Assembly: GCA_015179045.1 (NCBI GenBank)
Contig: WHUZ01000108.1
Span: 62,001-126,000 of the forward strand
DNA from: Kalaharituber pfeilii
Lineage: Eukaryota; Ascomycota; Pezizomycetes; Pezizales; Pezizaceae
Length of the DNA: 64,000 nt
Reading direction: 5' to 3'
Part shown: positions 21,682-31,444 of the stretch, piece by piece
Layout of the letters: each line of letters begins with the position of its first letter
Numbering within the stretch: position 1 is the first letter of the stretch
Program-made: the position numbers and the translations under genes
The notes under the pieces: model-generated
Told to the model about the DNA's origin: nothing
Database searches by the model: none
What the model saw: the letters and a program-made list of their open reading frames with translations, nothing else

Positions 21682-21930
21682 CTTTTTTTTTTTTTTTTTT
21701 TTTTTAAATCACATAACCCCGCTTGTAGCACGTGGCCATGGCAGGGTCCCTGGGCAAGCCCTCGAAGCCCGGAGACAGGCTTAACAAACCCCCCTCTCCC
21801 CCTCCCCTCTTCTCCACACTTTCGCACCCCGGCAAGCAAACTTCCCCGACGGCAAACCGCACGGCGCCCTAGAACCTGATCCCGGAGAAGAACCTTTCCA
21901 ACTCATCCCACCCCGCTTATGGTAATAAGG
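21682..21930 (-). mobile_element. 5'-truncated LINE end (B type)
   Basis: Poly(T) from 21682, AAATCACATAACCCCGCTTG and the complement of CCCTGCCATGGCCACGTGC, then a 3' UTR sharing CTGTCTCCGGGC and CAGGGACC blocks with the 58.4-kb and 15.1-kb copies. The complement near 21880-21905 resembles a C-terminal ELERFFSGI seen at 58.3 kb. The right limit is approximate; no target-site duplication was found. Confidence 0.65.
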
Positions 21931-22147
21931 TCACCTCTGCAGACCGAGATAAACGTTCTCGCCCATGGACGGTCTGACATGTGCGCGCCAACCAGGTGAT
22001 ACCCAGCGGCATGGCTCCCACCCATGTTTGATCAGGCTTGCAAGCGTATTACAGTCGTTTCGCATGCACGGGTAGCTCCCAGCAAGCGTACGTCGTCACC
22101 AAGGTCAACCTGAAAACCTGGACAGTTCCTCAACCTTTGTGGCTTGC

Positions 22148-22203
22148 CCTGCCATGGCGAACAGCTGCAAGCGGGGTCACGTGAAAAAAAAAAAAAAAAA
22201 AAA
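22148..22203 (+). mobile_element. 56-bp hairpin-tail retroposon (B type)
   Basis: Starts CCTGCCATGGCGAACAGCTG, closes GCGGGGTCACGTGA, then poly(A). It has a long, perfect 16-bp target-site duplication AACCTTTGTGGCTTGC at 22132-22147 and 22204-22219. Confidence 0.96.
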
Positions 22204-22326
22204 AACCTTTGTGGCTTGCAATAGAGGGCATAAGAGCTGATCTGTCCTGTCGCAACATCAGATATGTGCGGCTTAATGTCCTGTGTGTCCGTCAGGAGAT
22301 GGAACCATTGTTCGGACTCAATTTGC

Positions 22327-22361
22327 TGCGAGAAATGATATAAAAAAAATTAAAAAAAAAA
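22327..22361 (+). mobile_element. 35-bp tail-only retroposon (A type)
   Basis: Only TGCGAGAAATGATAT plus a T-interrupted A-run, flanked by 13-bp repeats GGACTCAATTTGC (22314-22326 and 22362-22374). The insert starts in the 3' strand of the hairpin. Shortest insertion in the window. Confidence 0.93.
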
Positions 22362-22628
22362 GGACTCAATTTGCGATACAGGGGTACGTGAAACCTCCGG
22401 GCTTGAAATCATTCCGCCTGCTTGAGCAGCTGAGAAGGAAAGTAGGAAGCCGATGTAGTGCTCCTCGGAGCTCACTGCCGGCAGCAGGATCTATCTCAAT
22501 TGTACGGTGGCCTTTTCTACTGAGGGATTACACGATGCTCGGCACGGGACGGAGCGTGCGTGGACAATGCTAGGAAGCACAAAGGGTAATGCAATCGAGA
22601 GAACATGTGCACGATTTTAGTGTGAAGA

Positions 22629-22690
22629 ACATCGCCATAGCCCTTAGCGCGGCACGCGATTAATGATATTAAAAAAAAGAAAAAAAGATC
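22629..22690 (+). mobile_element. 62-bp hairpin-tail retroposon (A type)
   Basis: Starts ACATCGCCATAGCCC, closes CACGCGATTAATGATATT, then an impure A-run and GATC. Flanked by AGTGTGAAGA (22619-22628 and 22691-22700). One inner-stem mismatch (GCGC for GGGC). Confidence 0.92.
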
Positions 22691-22700
22691 AGTGTGAAGA

Positions 22701-23560
22701 GCGGAGAATCATGACATGATACCAGAAAAGCAGTGAATCTGGACGAGATGAAGCGGCTGCGGAAGCCCACCATGAGGGCCAGGATCATCCCTCCAAAAAT
22801 CCAAACACTGCAAACGCAAACCAGCGAGCTTCTAGTATTGAGTAGTGGCGGCCAATCGGAATACTTGCCATCTTTGACCCCTGCCCAATTTCAAATCAAG
22901 TACAGGCCGTGACACTGCGGAACACCTAACACCACCCTAGAAAGATGCATGCAGAAGTGCAGAGCGCACTGCATTCCAAACGAGAAGAGAGATGCAGGAT
23001 GTAAAGTCTCGCCACATGTGTGCATACAAAAGATTGACATATTTCATTACCCAAGGTCAAAGAAATATCACATTCGAACGCAATCATTGCTCTACTTGAC
23101 AATCTGAATTATGACTCATTACATGCATGCCGCGTTTGCAGCAAATCAATCTTGATCTACACTCTGCGGCGTAGCAATTACTGGCCAATTGAGTTCAGAT
23201 AACCTGATTTTTGTTATCTGACGATTTCATGCAGTGACTGACAAACGGTGCGCATGTTCAACAGTAGCGGTCGGATTCCCCGCATCCCATGGGCAGAAAC
23301 CGGCGCCAACCCTTGCGTCATCAGAATGGAAATGCAATTCTGTCCATACATACCGCCGATCCTGGAAGTGGGGTAACCGTCCATTCCACGACTATCCACT
23401 CCTTGGATCATAGTGGCAATACAACCATCTACAACGTCAAAAGAGAGCATTTAAAGATATATAAGGTGACAATAGCCATCTGGTGTGTATGTAATATCGA
23501 GGGTACAGACGGTAATCACCTAAACCCATATCATATATCCTCCGCTCGACTGCAGAAGCC
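22701..23560. other. Upstream region of the lectin gene
   Basis: No gene is supported. A TATA-like stretch TTTAAAGATATATAAGG lies near 23450, about 110 bp before the lectin start codon, and may be its promoter. Confidence 0.4.
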
Positions 23561-24697
23561 ATGTCCACTACACAGAAGCCCCGATGTATTTGCGACCCAC
23601 TATGCCAGTGTCCATCAGAGTTTCACAATGTGACAGAGGGCAAAGTTAAAGCTACCGATGTTCAGATAGCCAACGGTAAGATGACGGTTACGTTCGACAT
23701 ATCTGGGCTGCTTCCCCATGCGATTGCTCACCAGGAACACATCATCGGCAATCGGAATATTCACACTGCCGCCTACACAAGAATGGAAGGCGGCAGCTTC
23801 TCAACTGCAGCGCAATATCCCTTCCGTACTGCCCCCACGACCACCGAACAAAAGTCTATCGCATTTGAGGATCCTTTCCCTTCACCACCCGAACTCATTA
23901 CAGGCCTCAACCTGCTCGATTTCAGCAAACAAAAGAATTTGCGCATTAAAGTCTCAACCGACAATATAACGAACAGCTCATTCAGGCTTAATGCGACAGC
24001 ATGGGGAGACACGATTATGCATAACGTAGGATGTGACTGGCTAGCAGTTCATAACCCCAACAATGTCCTGGACATGGGAGTTCACATATCGACAGGCATA
24101 TACGATACCGCCGAAGACACTGCATGGACCAAACCAATGAAGAAGCCCGAACATTTCATGCATCCAGTCCGGTTTCAGAAGTCATATTATGGGAAACCTA
24201 CCGTCGTGGCCTGGATTTGTGGGATGGACATGAATAGTGCACCTTACATTCATCTTCGAGTTGGGGCAACTGACATTACGACTCAAGGGTTTAATATCAA
24301 CATTTACTCGTGGGACAACGCGATAGTAAATTCTGTTGCGGTGTGTTGGCTGGCATACCCGTGCGGCCTTCCAGGAATTGAGACTGGCGACTTTGGGGGT
24401 CTCGGAGGGGAATACGCCGGTTGGCAGATCCATGGCTTACCAACCGGCACGCTGCGAGAGATCCCAGGAACGGCTTGCGTCTCCGGTCAGGTACAATTTC
24501 AAAAGTTTTGGAACCTCACAAAAGCCCCCAGGAAGGTGCTAATGGCGTTCACGATGTTTGATTTGCATGTCAATGACACTTATCGTTTGAGATTGAGTTA
24601 CGAAGGACTGACGAAAGAGGGAATGGTATGGAGGGCAGATTCCTGGATGGGATCAAAGTTTGATGCGTGTAGCGGTGTATACATTGCCTTGGCATAA
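23561..24697 (+). CDS. H-type lectin domain protein, three repeats
   Basis: Intact single-exon gene for a 378-residue protein. After a Cys-rich N-terminus (CICDPLCQC) and a spacer there are three H-type lectin-like repeats. Repeat 1 (about residues 105-170) has SIAFEDPFPSPPELITGLN, then FRLNATAWGDT. Repeat 2 (about 205-268) has FQKSYYGKPTVVAWICGMD, IHLRVG and INIYSWDNA. Repeat 3 (about 308-378) has VQFQKFWNLTKAPRKVLMA and ending VYIALA. The TW/SWD...W.A pattern is the family signature. H-type lectins bind N-acetylgalactosamine-type glycans in animals (snail agglutinin, discoidin C-terminal domain); fungal members may act in recognition or defence, which is inference. No signal peptide is apparent, so the protein is probably cytosolic or non-classically released. 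ATG context AAGCCATGT is good. It is the best-preserved host gene in the window. Confidence 0.85.
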   Translation: MSTTQKPRCICDPLCQCPSEFHNVTEGKVKATDVQIANGKMTVTFDISGLLPHAIAHQEHIIGNRNIHTAAYTRMEGGSFSTAAQYPFRTAPTTTEQKSIAFEDPFPSPPELITGLNLLDFSKQKNLRIKVSTDNITNSSFRLNATAWGDTIMHNVGCDWLAVHNPNNVLDMGVHISTGIYDTAEDTAWTKPMKKPEHFMHPVRFQKSYYGKPTVVAWICGMDMNSAPYIHLRVGATDITTQGFNINIYSWDNAIVNSVAVCWLAYPCGLPGIETGDFGGLGGEYAGWQIHGLPTGTLREIPGTACVSGQVQFQKFWNLTKAPRKVLMAFTMFDLHVNDTYRLRLSYEGLTKEGMVWRADSWMGSKFDACSGVYIALA

Positions 24698-24955
24698 GCC
24701 TAAAGCTACCAAAAAATATCATGGGAAGCTGATATTGCGGCAAAAATTGATTGGTTACACATTTCTCATCATAGCCATGTTATCACGTTATTGTAAATAT
24801 ATAATATGAAGCAATATCACCCACGCCTAATTTGGCGGTTGAATCTAGAATTCCCACCGCAAGAGTCACTTTGAGTGCCGACATGATCAATGCGTAGCAG
24901 CAGAGTGAGGTCCAATTATAGTCACCTGAAGGTCTACCTTGCGGACAAAGAAGCA
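24698..24955. other. Lectin gene 3' flank
   Basis: AT-rich, with AATATATAATATGAAG near 24796 as a possible polyadenylation region. Confidence 0.4.
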
Positions 24956-25471
24956 GGCGGGGAAAATCACTGATAAAAGATTAGAAGTCACCGGTATTGG
25001 AACATTACATTCGTTGCCACCCATTGCTATCTTTGCGTTCCACTCAGATGCTCGTTGTTGGACAGTATTTGAATCAAGCCATTCCGCCCTGTTTACGCCA
25101 TGACGTTTTACCTTGCAAGCCACGCATTCCGTGACTTTCTCACCCTCCTGATATGATGTGCTTCCATGTTCAGTTATGGTTCTTTAGTCACATTATGCTA
25201 TGCTCTCTCATGTATATAAACCTGCTGTCTTAGATCAATAGACTCAATGGTATCTCTATAGCTTCCCTTCAGGATTTAGCTTTCACCGTGACAAAGCAGC
25301 CCTCGCATACCCTCTCGCTTGATAACTGGAGCTAGCGACCCCGTTGAACCACTAGGATCTAAAGTGAGCGTATTTATTCCAGCGTGTCTATGGTCAGGGT
25401 TCACGGGAAACTCAGTTTCTAGAAGCATCCGTGCACCATACCATTCTCCGAATCAGGCAAGGATGATGCTC

Positions 25472-25530
25472 TTTCTTTTTTTTTTTCCTTTCCATAACCC
25501 CCCATACAAGCAGCAGGCCCATGGAAGAGA
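25472..25530 (-). mobile_element. 59-bp hairpin-tail retroposon (B type), old
   Basis: T-rich run, CATAACCCCCCATACAAGC and the complement of the B hairpin. The left target copy AAGGATGATGCTC (25459-25471) is intact; the right copy has decayed to AAGGATCATACC. The same insertion is present at 49148-49207. Confidence 0.8.
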
Positions 25531-25876
25531 AAGGATCATACCGGCGTCCAGCCTGCGTCCGTTTCCTCGTAACCTCATGGTGCTTTTGGACAAGAAGTTT
25601 CAGATAGGTTGTGATAGGCTCAGGGCATTTAATTCGAGGAGTAATTGAGCAGTTACGGGATTTTTCTGTACATTGAAGAGTATAATCTGTGATGATCTCA
25701 CGTAAGGGGGTCCAGTATTAGATCACATACAGTAAACATGGAGCATTATTTATGCTTCTGACGCTAACATTGAAGCTAGCTCTTCTACCTGTTCACGAGT
25801 CACTTAAATTCTAGTCACAATTCGCGTGTTATCAACTAGGATACCAACCTCTAGCTTTCGAACTCTCAGAGACCAT

Positions 25877-25939
25877 CTCGCCATAGCCCCTGGGGCGGCA
25901 CGCGAGTAATGATATTAAAAAAAAAAAAAAAAAAAAAAA
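25877..25939 (+). mobile_element. 63-bp hairpin-tail retroposon (A type)
   Basis: Begins exactly at CTCGCCATAGCCC, closes GGGCGGCACGCGAG, TAATGATATT, then poly(A). Flanked by TCTCAGAGACCAT (25864-25876 and 25940-25952). It is absent from the homologous site near 57055, so it came after the duplication. Confidence 0.96.
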
Positions 25940-25952
25940 TCTCAGAGACCAT

Positions 25953-26160
25953 TCCTTAAAGTTGAGCACAGCAGATGACAAGGGAGTGAAAGTCATTACT
26001 GATGTTGCCTGCACGTACACGCGCATGGCAAGCCCGTTTCTTGCCCTTAAATATTTCCTTGAGTGTATATACAGCTATAGATATCAAGAGCTAGAGAGGA
26101 GGCTAAACACGCTTCCATATATTTCCGCTACTAAGCAGTCTGAATTTTAGCATAGAAGAT
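25953..26160 (-). pseudogene. Remnant of the membrane-hairpin gene family (third copy)
   Basis: The minus frame reads GNISNDFHSLVICCAQL and then a stop (near 25965-26010), matching the SEEFHSL..CA.LQG block of the genes at 9.6 and 16.2 kb. The rest is decayed. A related remnant is at 57040-57130. Confidence 0.55.
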
Positions 26161-26303
26161 TCCCACCATACTACCTGCGAGGGTTTAGACGGCAATTTCA
26201 CCTGTACCAATAGAGGTGTCAAGCACTAAAGAATAGGTATTCCATATTGTTTATTGCGCCCTACTCTTGTTGGCACCTTGCCTCCATTCCTGGCGCGAAA
26301 ATA

Positions 26304-26933
26304 TTAACTCCAATCCTCGAATGCACCTACATACTCCGCAACCCTATGAAAGGTCTTCATAACCTGACTACAAGTATAAAAATTACGATGAGTCTCATCA
26401 GCAAAACAAAACCCAGACCAATGATAGGTCATTCGTAGCCTAACGTCTGGAGGATTCGTCGCGTCCATCGCGTCCGTTTTCTTCCTTGCTGCCCAGTCGC
26501 ACTCCAATGCTATCTTGTTTCTCTCGAAACAATTCAAGAATATCCGAGAAATCTTTTCCATATCCGCAAGCTCATATGACCATCCCGCATCAACTAGTCC
26601 GTTGAATGTATTCCGCATATCGATGATCAACGTATTCCTCTTCTCCTCGGACAAATTGTCAATTACCGCGGATCGCACCATACCCAATCGATGTGACCTC
26701 GGCATCGCAGAAGGTAACTCCAAGCCTTGACTACCGGGATGAATCCTCGCAAGCCGATTAATTTCGGTAGTAAGCCTGGTGTTCTCCGCAGCAAGCGCTG
26801 TAGAGATACAATTCAGCGTCGCATTCTGGACCATCAGCTTATTAACATGCTGAGTCAATGCGTCAACTTGCTGAGTTAACGCATCAATCTGCTGTGGAAG
26901 ACCTAGTAATACAAGGTCAGCTCTCTCCGTCAT
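26304..26933 (-). CDS. Unrecognised 209-residue coiled-coil protein, copy 1
   Basis: Intact frame from MTERADLVLLGL to AFEDWS. The N-terminal quarter has a clear heptad pattern (LPQQIDALTQQVDALTQHV), then a helical ALAAENTRLTTEINRLA segment. The C-terminal half is globular-looking, with conserved RSHRLGMVRSAVIDNLSEE and ISRIFLNCFERNKI. No signal peptide or membrane segment. Its duplicate at 57385-58014 is also open with the same length, while surrounding duplicated sequence has decayed, which hints at selection. Function unknown. It lies upstream of the FHSL-type remnant on the same strand in both copies; whether they were once one transcription unit is unknown. Confidence 0.65.
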   Translation of the reverse strand: MTERADLVLLGLPQQIDALTQQVDALTQHVNKLMVQNATLNCISTALAAENTRLTTEINRLARIHPGSQGLELPSAMPRSHRLGMVRSAVIDNLSEEKRNTLIIDMRNTFNGLVDAGWSYELADMEKISRIFLNCFERNKIALECDWAARKKTDAMDATNPPDVRLRMTYHWSGFCFADETHRNFYTCSQVMKTFHRVAEYVGAFEDWS

Positions 26934-27747
26934 CGCTATTCAGTTGGTGAAAGCGCGGAGCAAGTCTGCACATGGGATATTTCAGTGCCAGCACAGGCGG
27001 ATCTGGAACCTGCTTCGGTTTATGTCTCTTTCTGTCCCACTCAATGAGACCATTGATTGATGGTGACAAGCGGAGTATACCGGAATCAAGTGAATGGTTC
27101 CTGGATTTCTCAAGAAATCACGTGCGTTTCACTTCATCGAATCATAATATTCACTCATAACAATGCAGAGGGGAAAAAAAGACATACCTCGGTTGCTGCT
27201 CCTAATATCCTCAACTCTTGCACCGGTTGCTTCTCCAGAATCACCTCCTGCTTTTGGTGAAAAAGGCATCTCCTGTCTCACTATCATTAGTAACTATTGG
27301 GGATTCAAGCGACAATTTGGGGGTGGAACCATTCTCAACTTAAAACGTTGCTACGCGTGTTTCTTCGGCGTGAGGTTGAAAGTAAAAACAAATGCTCTGC
27401 CCATTTCCCAGGATCAATCGCCCTATTTATAATTTGGCGCGTTCTCTCCCAACAGGAAATTTGGCCAAGTTTTCAGAACACCAAAAGAAATCTGCAGTCT
27501 TGGCAATAACCCGCTTGTGAGATTGCAAAGAAATTCTGTTACGTAATACCTGTCCCGTTCTATCAAACACAATGGAAAAACGCCAGCAAAAACGGTAGCG
27601 AAGAAATTTGACTGCAAACTTGTGGGCAATATAACTCTATCAGTTTCATAACGAGGAATTCCCAGCCCACCATTACTGAGGTTAAACCTACAGTGGCCTT
27701 CATGCGTTTCCTGTTGCCTTTCACTACCTAAAGTTGAGGTATAAGTT

Positions 27748-27813
27748 TGCCCTGCCTTGGCGAACAGCTGCATGCGGGGTCACGTGATAAAAAAAAAAAA
27801 AAAAAAAAAAAAA
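27748..27813 (+). mobile_element. 66-bp hairpin-tail retroposon (B type)
   Basis: Starts TGCCCTGCCTTGGCGAACAG, closes GCGGGGTCACGTGAT, then poly(A). Flanked by GAGGTATAAGTT at 27736-27747 and 27814-27825. Confidence 0.95.
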
Positions 27814-27825
27814 GAGGTATAAGTT

Positions 27826-28389
27826 ATGTGTTATGTTCACACTATTTCGAGTCGAGGCGTATTCGTAGGTACAACCAGAACGGTACAAGCAACGACCTGC
27901 CTACGCTAGAGGACCGGCCAGTCATCATACATTTACATGTCAGACAAAAAGCGCATTCGTTAGCACAGTATTCGAAACGGTAAGTTGGTTTCCTTAGTCA
28001 AAATTAGCAGTAACTGTTGAATAAAAGTAATGCGTGCCACTAGGATAGTGGACAAGACCGGGATAATTGAACACTTTCCGAATGCCACAACAAAAAATTA
28101 CTCCGAGTATAAATGACTCCCAAGTGGACTCAAATTGAACCCGGAGCATCGGAGAAGACAGTAAATTATCCTCCGCACCGTTCGTAGGTCTATTTTTAGC
28201 ATTTAAGTAATTTGTATATTCAAAATCATATGCTGAACATACTCTGGGTCACCATGTGTCTGTTCGGCGCCAGCTGTTTCCTCCGCACAAAAGAAGATGG
28301 CCCGGGCTACTGGTCCGAATTCTGAATAAATACCCTGCATACTTCAGTGAAAAATCTGCATTTATCGCCGCCCTACAGAGAACCATTCG
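27826..28389. other. Spacer before the minisatellite
   Basis: No gene or repeat recognised. Confidence 0.4.
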
Positions 28390-28712
28390 CTCATGCGTCT
28401 CTGCTGATTGCTGACTTCTCGTAGATGGCAGCAAGGTGGGTTATGGTATCACGCTCATCACGTGGTAGTAAGGCTAACCTCTCGCATATGGCAGAATACA
28501 TCCAGTATGACAGCATTTCGTGCAGTATAGCAGCATTCGATGCAGCATGGTAGTATTCACGCAGCATAGCAGCAAGGTGAGTTATGGTATCATGCTGATC
28601 ACGTGATAATAAAGCTAACATCTCGCAAATGATAGCATACATCCTGCATGGCAGTATTCGCACAGCATGCCAGCAAGGTGAGTTGTGGTATCATGCTCAT
28701 GACGTGGTGGCC

Positions 28713-28782
28713 TTTTTTTTTTTTTTTTTTTTTTTTTTCAATTTCACGTAACCCGCTTGCAGCTGTTCGCCACGGCAGGGCA
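28713..28782 (-). mobile_element. 70-bp hairpin-tail retroposon (B type)
   Basis: Poly(T), TTTCACGTAACCCGCTTGC and the complement of GCCCTGCCGTGGCGAACAGC; duplication GGTGGCC at 28706-28712 and 28783-28789. It lies inside minisatellite 1. Confidence 0.88.
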
Positions 28783-29054
28783 GGTGGCCAGGCTAACCCG
28801 TCCCGTATGTACTATGGTAGCACACATAGCGCATCAGTATAGTAGGTTCGTGCAGCATTAGGTTCGCGCAGCATGGCAGTAACATTAGTTGCAGCGTCAT
28901 ACTCATCGCGTGGTAGTAAAGCTAACTTCTCGTATATGGCAGCATTTGTGCAGTATGGCAGCAAGGTAAGTTACAGTATCATGCCCATGGCCTGATAGCA
29001 AGGCTAACCTCTAGCATATAGCAGCATCGGCTCAGCATGACAGCATTCGACACA

Positions 29055-29058
<4 letters not shown>

Positions 29059-29093
<35 letters not shown>

Positions 29094-29101
29094 TCATTAC
29101 T
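29059..29101 (-). mobile_element. 43-bp tail-only retroposon (A type)
   Basis: A T-run of more than 30 followed by only GTCATTACT (sense AGTAATGAC plus poly(A)). It has a perfect 15-bp duplication CATTCGACACAGTAT at 29044-29058 and 29102-29116. It carries just nine non-poly(A) bases of the element. Confidence 0.93.
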
Positions 29102-29559
29102 CATTCGACACAGTATAGTGGCATTCACATAGTATGGCAGCATTCGCGCAACATGGCAGCATGCGTGTAGCATAACAGCATTCGCACAGCATGGCAGCAA
29201 GATGAGCTATGGTATCATTTTTATTTATTTTTTTTTTTTTTTATCATTACTCGTGTACCGCCCTTGGGGCTATGACGAGGTTTGGTTACATGGTAGGGAA
29301 AAGGGAAGTAATAGAGAGTATTTGGATGTCCTTAATCAAGAAGTACGGGAAAAGAAAATTGGAAATGGAGTACGGATAACAGTATAAGTGAAATCCTCCG
29401 CCGTAACAGTAAGATTGAAATCCAGAAGTGTGCATGTCCCTTGTCCGCCGTCCTCTATCCATCGGCCCATTCGAGCACCTCCAGTAGAGGGTCCTTGTCC
29501 TTGCCCTTCGGTGGCCTTATCATTCCCGTCATTCCCCAAGGCCAGGGCTTGGACCAGTG

Positions 29560-30495
29560 ACGCCAAAGGAGCCGCGAACGAAAAGAAGCTAAGGCAGCTG
29601 GAACGATGGCAGTATACGGTCGCAAGAGACATCACCGGAGCACCCTGGGGGACCAGGAGAGACGTCGTGGAAGGATTAGCTAACCTCGAGTCGGTGGAGA
29701 CATTCGTGTACGGGGAAAAGGAAAGGGTGGAGTCCCGAGCCTTAAGGTTCACACGGGAACCGCTACTGGACCCAACATCGGACACGAGGTACTTGAGAGG
29801 AACACTGTCACACCGAGAACCCCTCCCGATACACGTATTCCCATTCCAACAGAGCGACCAAAGCACGGAGGGATGGGAGGAGATCATCAGGAGAGAGGAA
29901 GACGAAGGATGGGTAAGCATATACACAGACAGAAGCCGCATGGACGAATCAACAGGAGCCGGGATATCTGCTCGGTCAAAGGACGAGTCATTCTACCTCG
30001 GAAGAATGAGCACCGTCAACGATGGGGAGATGCTCGCGGTTAGTCAAGCACTCAGACAGGAGGGAGAAGTGATGATAGTCACCGACTCCCGTACGGCAAT
30101 ATCGAGACTTCAGAAAATAGCCAACGGGGACCCAAACGTGGAAGGTACCTCCCAGGAGGTTAGGGAACAGTGGGAGAAGAGGATAGCCAGAGGGGACCAC
30201 GACCTAGCGGTGCTATGGGTAAAGGCACACAAGGGAATAAGAGGCAACGAGAAGGCAGACAGGGTGGCGAACATAGGAACCGCCCTACAATGCGAAGAAG
30301 AGATAGCCACAGAGGCGGGGATCCGCCAAGAAGCCAAAACCCTCAGAGCCAAAGAAAGAAATCGCCTACAACTGACATATCGACCGCTACAACAGATAGA
30401 CAACCGCAAAAGGATCTCCGTTCTAGCAGGCATCCTCGGAAACAAGGGACTCAAAGAATGGAGATACGGCATAGGCAAGGCGGATTCACCGGAGT
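29560..30495 (+). pseudogene. LINE ORF2 C-terminal fragment (post-RT region and RNase H)
   Basis: Open frame shared with the element at 59.7-60.5 kb, interrupted inside the zinc motif (...KADSPE) by the LINE 30496-31444 and resumed at 31458. The original 5' part with endonuclease and RT is missing. Confidence 0.8.
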
Positions 30496-31444
30496 TTTTT
30501 TTTTTTTTTTTTATATCATTGATCGCAGGCCGCCCTAAGGGCTATGGCGATTCTGTAGCTAAATAATTATGTGACATAGATGAACTGTTAAATAAACTCC
30601 CCCCGGCCAACACCCCCCCCCCCCCCCCCCCCCCCCCCGGAGGTCTTCTCTCACTCCCCCAGCATCGCCAGCAGCTCCTCAATCGGATCTCTCCCTCCTT
30701 CTCTCTTCTTTGGTGGGCACCTTATATGCTCTTCTCCTCCCGGCCACCTCCTCCTCCACACTCTGCACCCCCCCAGCAGGTGTTCCGTCGTCTCATCACT
30801 CTCCCCGCACCACCTACACTCTGGTCCGTCTCCTTCCCCGATCTGCCACCTCCATGCCCTCAAGCCCTTCCCCCCTAATAGGCCTGCCAGTCGACCTATC
30901 TCCCTACCCGCTCTTTCCAGCGGTCGGTATACGATCTTCAGTCTATTCCTCTCCTCCGCTCTCTCCCTCCTCGCCCTTTGCCTCTGACCCGCCTCTGTTA
31001 CCACTTCAGTCTTGTACTGCAGCGCCGTGCCCCACTCCGCTGTCCTGTCTGCTCTCTCATTCCCTTCTATCCCCCTATGTGCCTTCACCCACATGACCGC
31101 TACGTCCATGTCGCCCCTCCCCACCCTCGTCTCCCATGCTTTTCTCATCTTGCGTGTGGCGCCATCGTGTGCCGGGCCTCCTCCCGCCACGGCCCTCATC
31201 CTCCCGATGGCGTGTCTCGAATCGGTCAATATCAGCAGCTCCCCCTCCACTCTCTCCATCGTCTCGCTTATCGCTACCAACTCCGCGTCGTTCACCGTCG
31301 CCTCCTCTCCCAGATACCACGCTTCCTCATTCTCTCCCCAACATGCTCCCGCCCCTGCCTTACCCCCTCTCACACTCCCGTCCGTATATACTGGAGTCCA
31401 ACCCTCGTCGGTATTCTGGTCTATGTGCCTCTCCCACTCTTCCT
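30496..31444 (-). mobile_element. Innermost LINE (A2), RNase H fragment
   Basis: A 949-bp insertion with duplication GATTCACCGGAGT (30483-30495 and 31445-31457). Poly(T) and an A-type hairpin are at the left. It holds an intact 266-codon C-terminal ORF2 frame (30651-31451) with PVYTDGSVRGGKAGAG, NDAELVAISETM, ILTDSRHAI, GNERADRTA and the zinc motif CRWCGESDETTEH...C. It also contains the 26-base C-run at 30613-30638, just outside the ORF. Confidence 0.92.
30613..30638. repeat. 26-bp poly(C) run
   Basis: Uninterrupted homopolymer (G-run in the element's sense) between the ORF2 stop and the 3' hairpin of the innermost LINE. Confidence 0.95.

Larger units (their letters stand above)
24956..27560. 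repeat. Segmental duplication, copy 1
   Basis: The left part (24956-25531) matches 48412-49207 in the same orientation, including a mini-retroposon at the homologous site. The right part (25735-27560) matches 56915-58790, including the 209-codon gene and the FHSL-type gene remnant. Copy 2 is stretched mainly by the LINE/copia insertions at 48.5 and 50.9-56.7 kb. Confidence 0.8.
28390..29221. repeat. Minisatellite 1 (CATGGCAGCATTCG-type)
   Basis: Degenerate higher-order tandem array. Short modules such as CATGGCAGCATTCG and GCAAGGTGAGTTATGG combine with ATCATGCTCATCACGTGG and GGCTAACCTCTCGCATATGG into repeat units of roughly 110 bp. The array resumes at about 32510-32660 on the other side of a nested LINE block, so that block inserted into the array. 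It is interrupted by two mini-retroposons. Confidence 0.8.

Noticed and set aside
28390..29221. CRISPR-like array
   Set aside because: The repeats are degenerate and contiguous without unique spacers of constant length, and the genome is eukaryotic.
29388..29543. N-terminal part of a fused plus-strand protein starting at 29388
   Set aside because: These bases are the complement of the oldest LINE; the true plus-strand element begins at 29544 after its target duplication.
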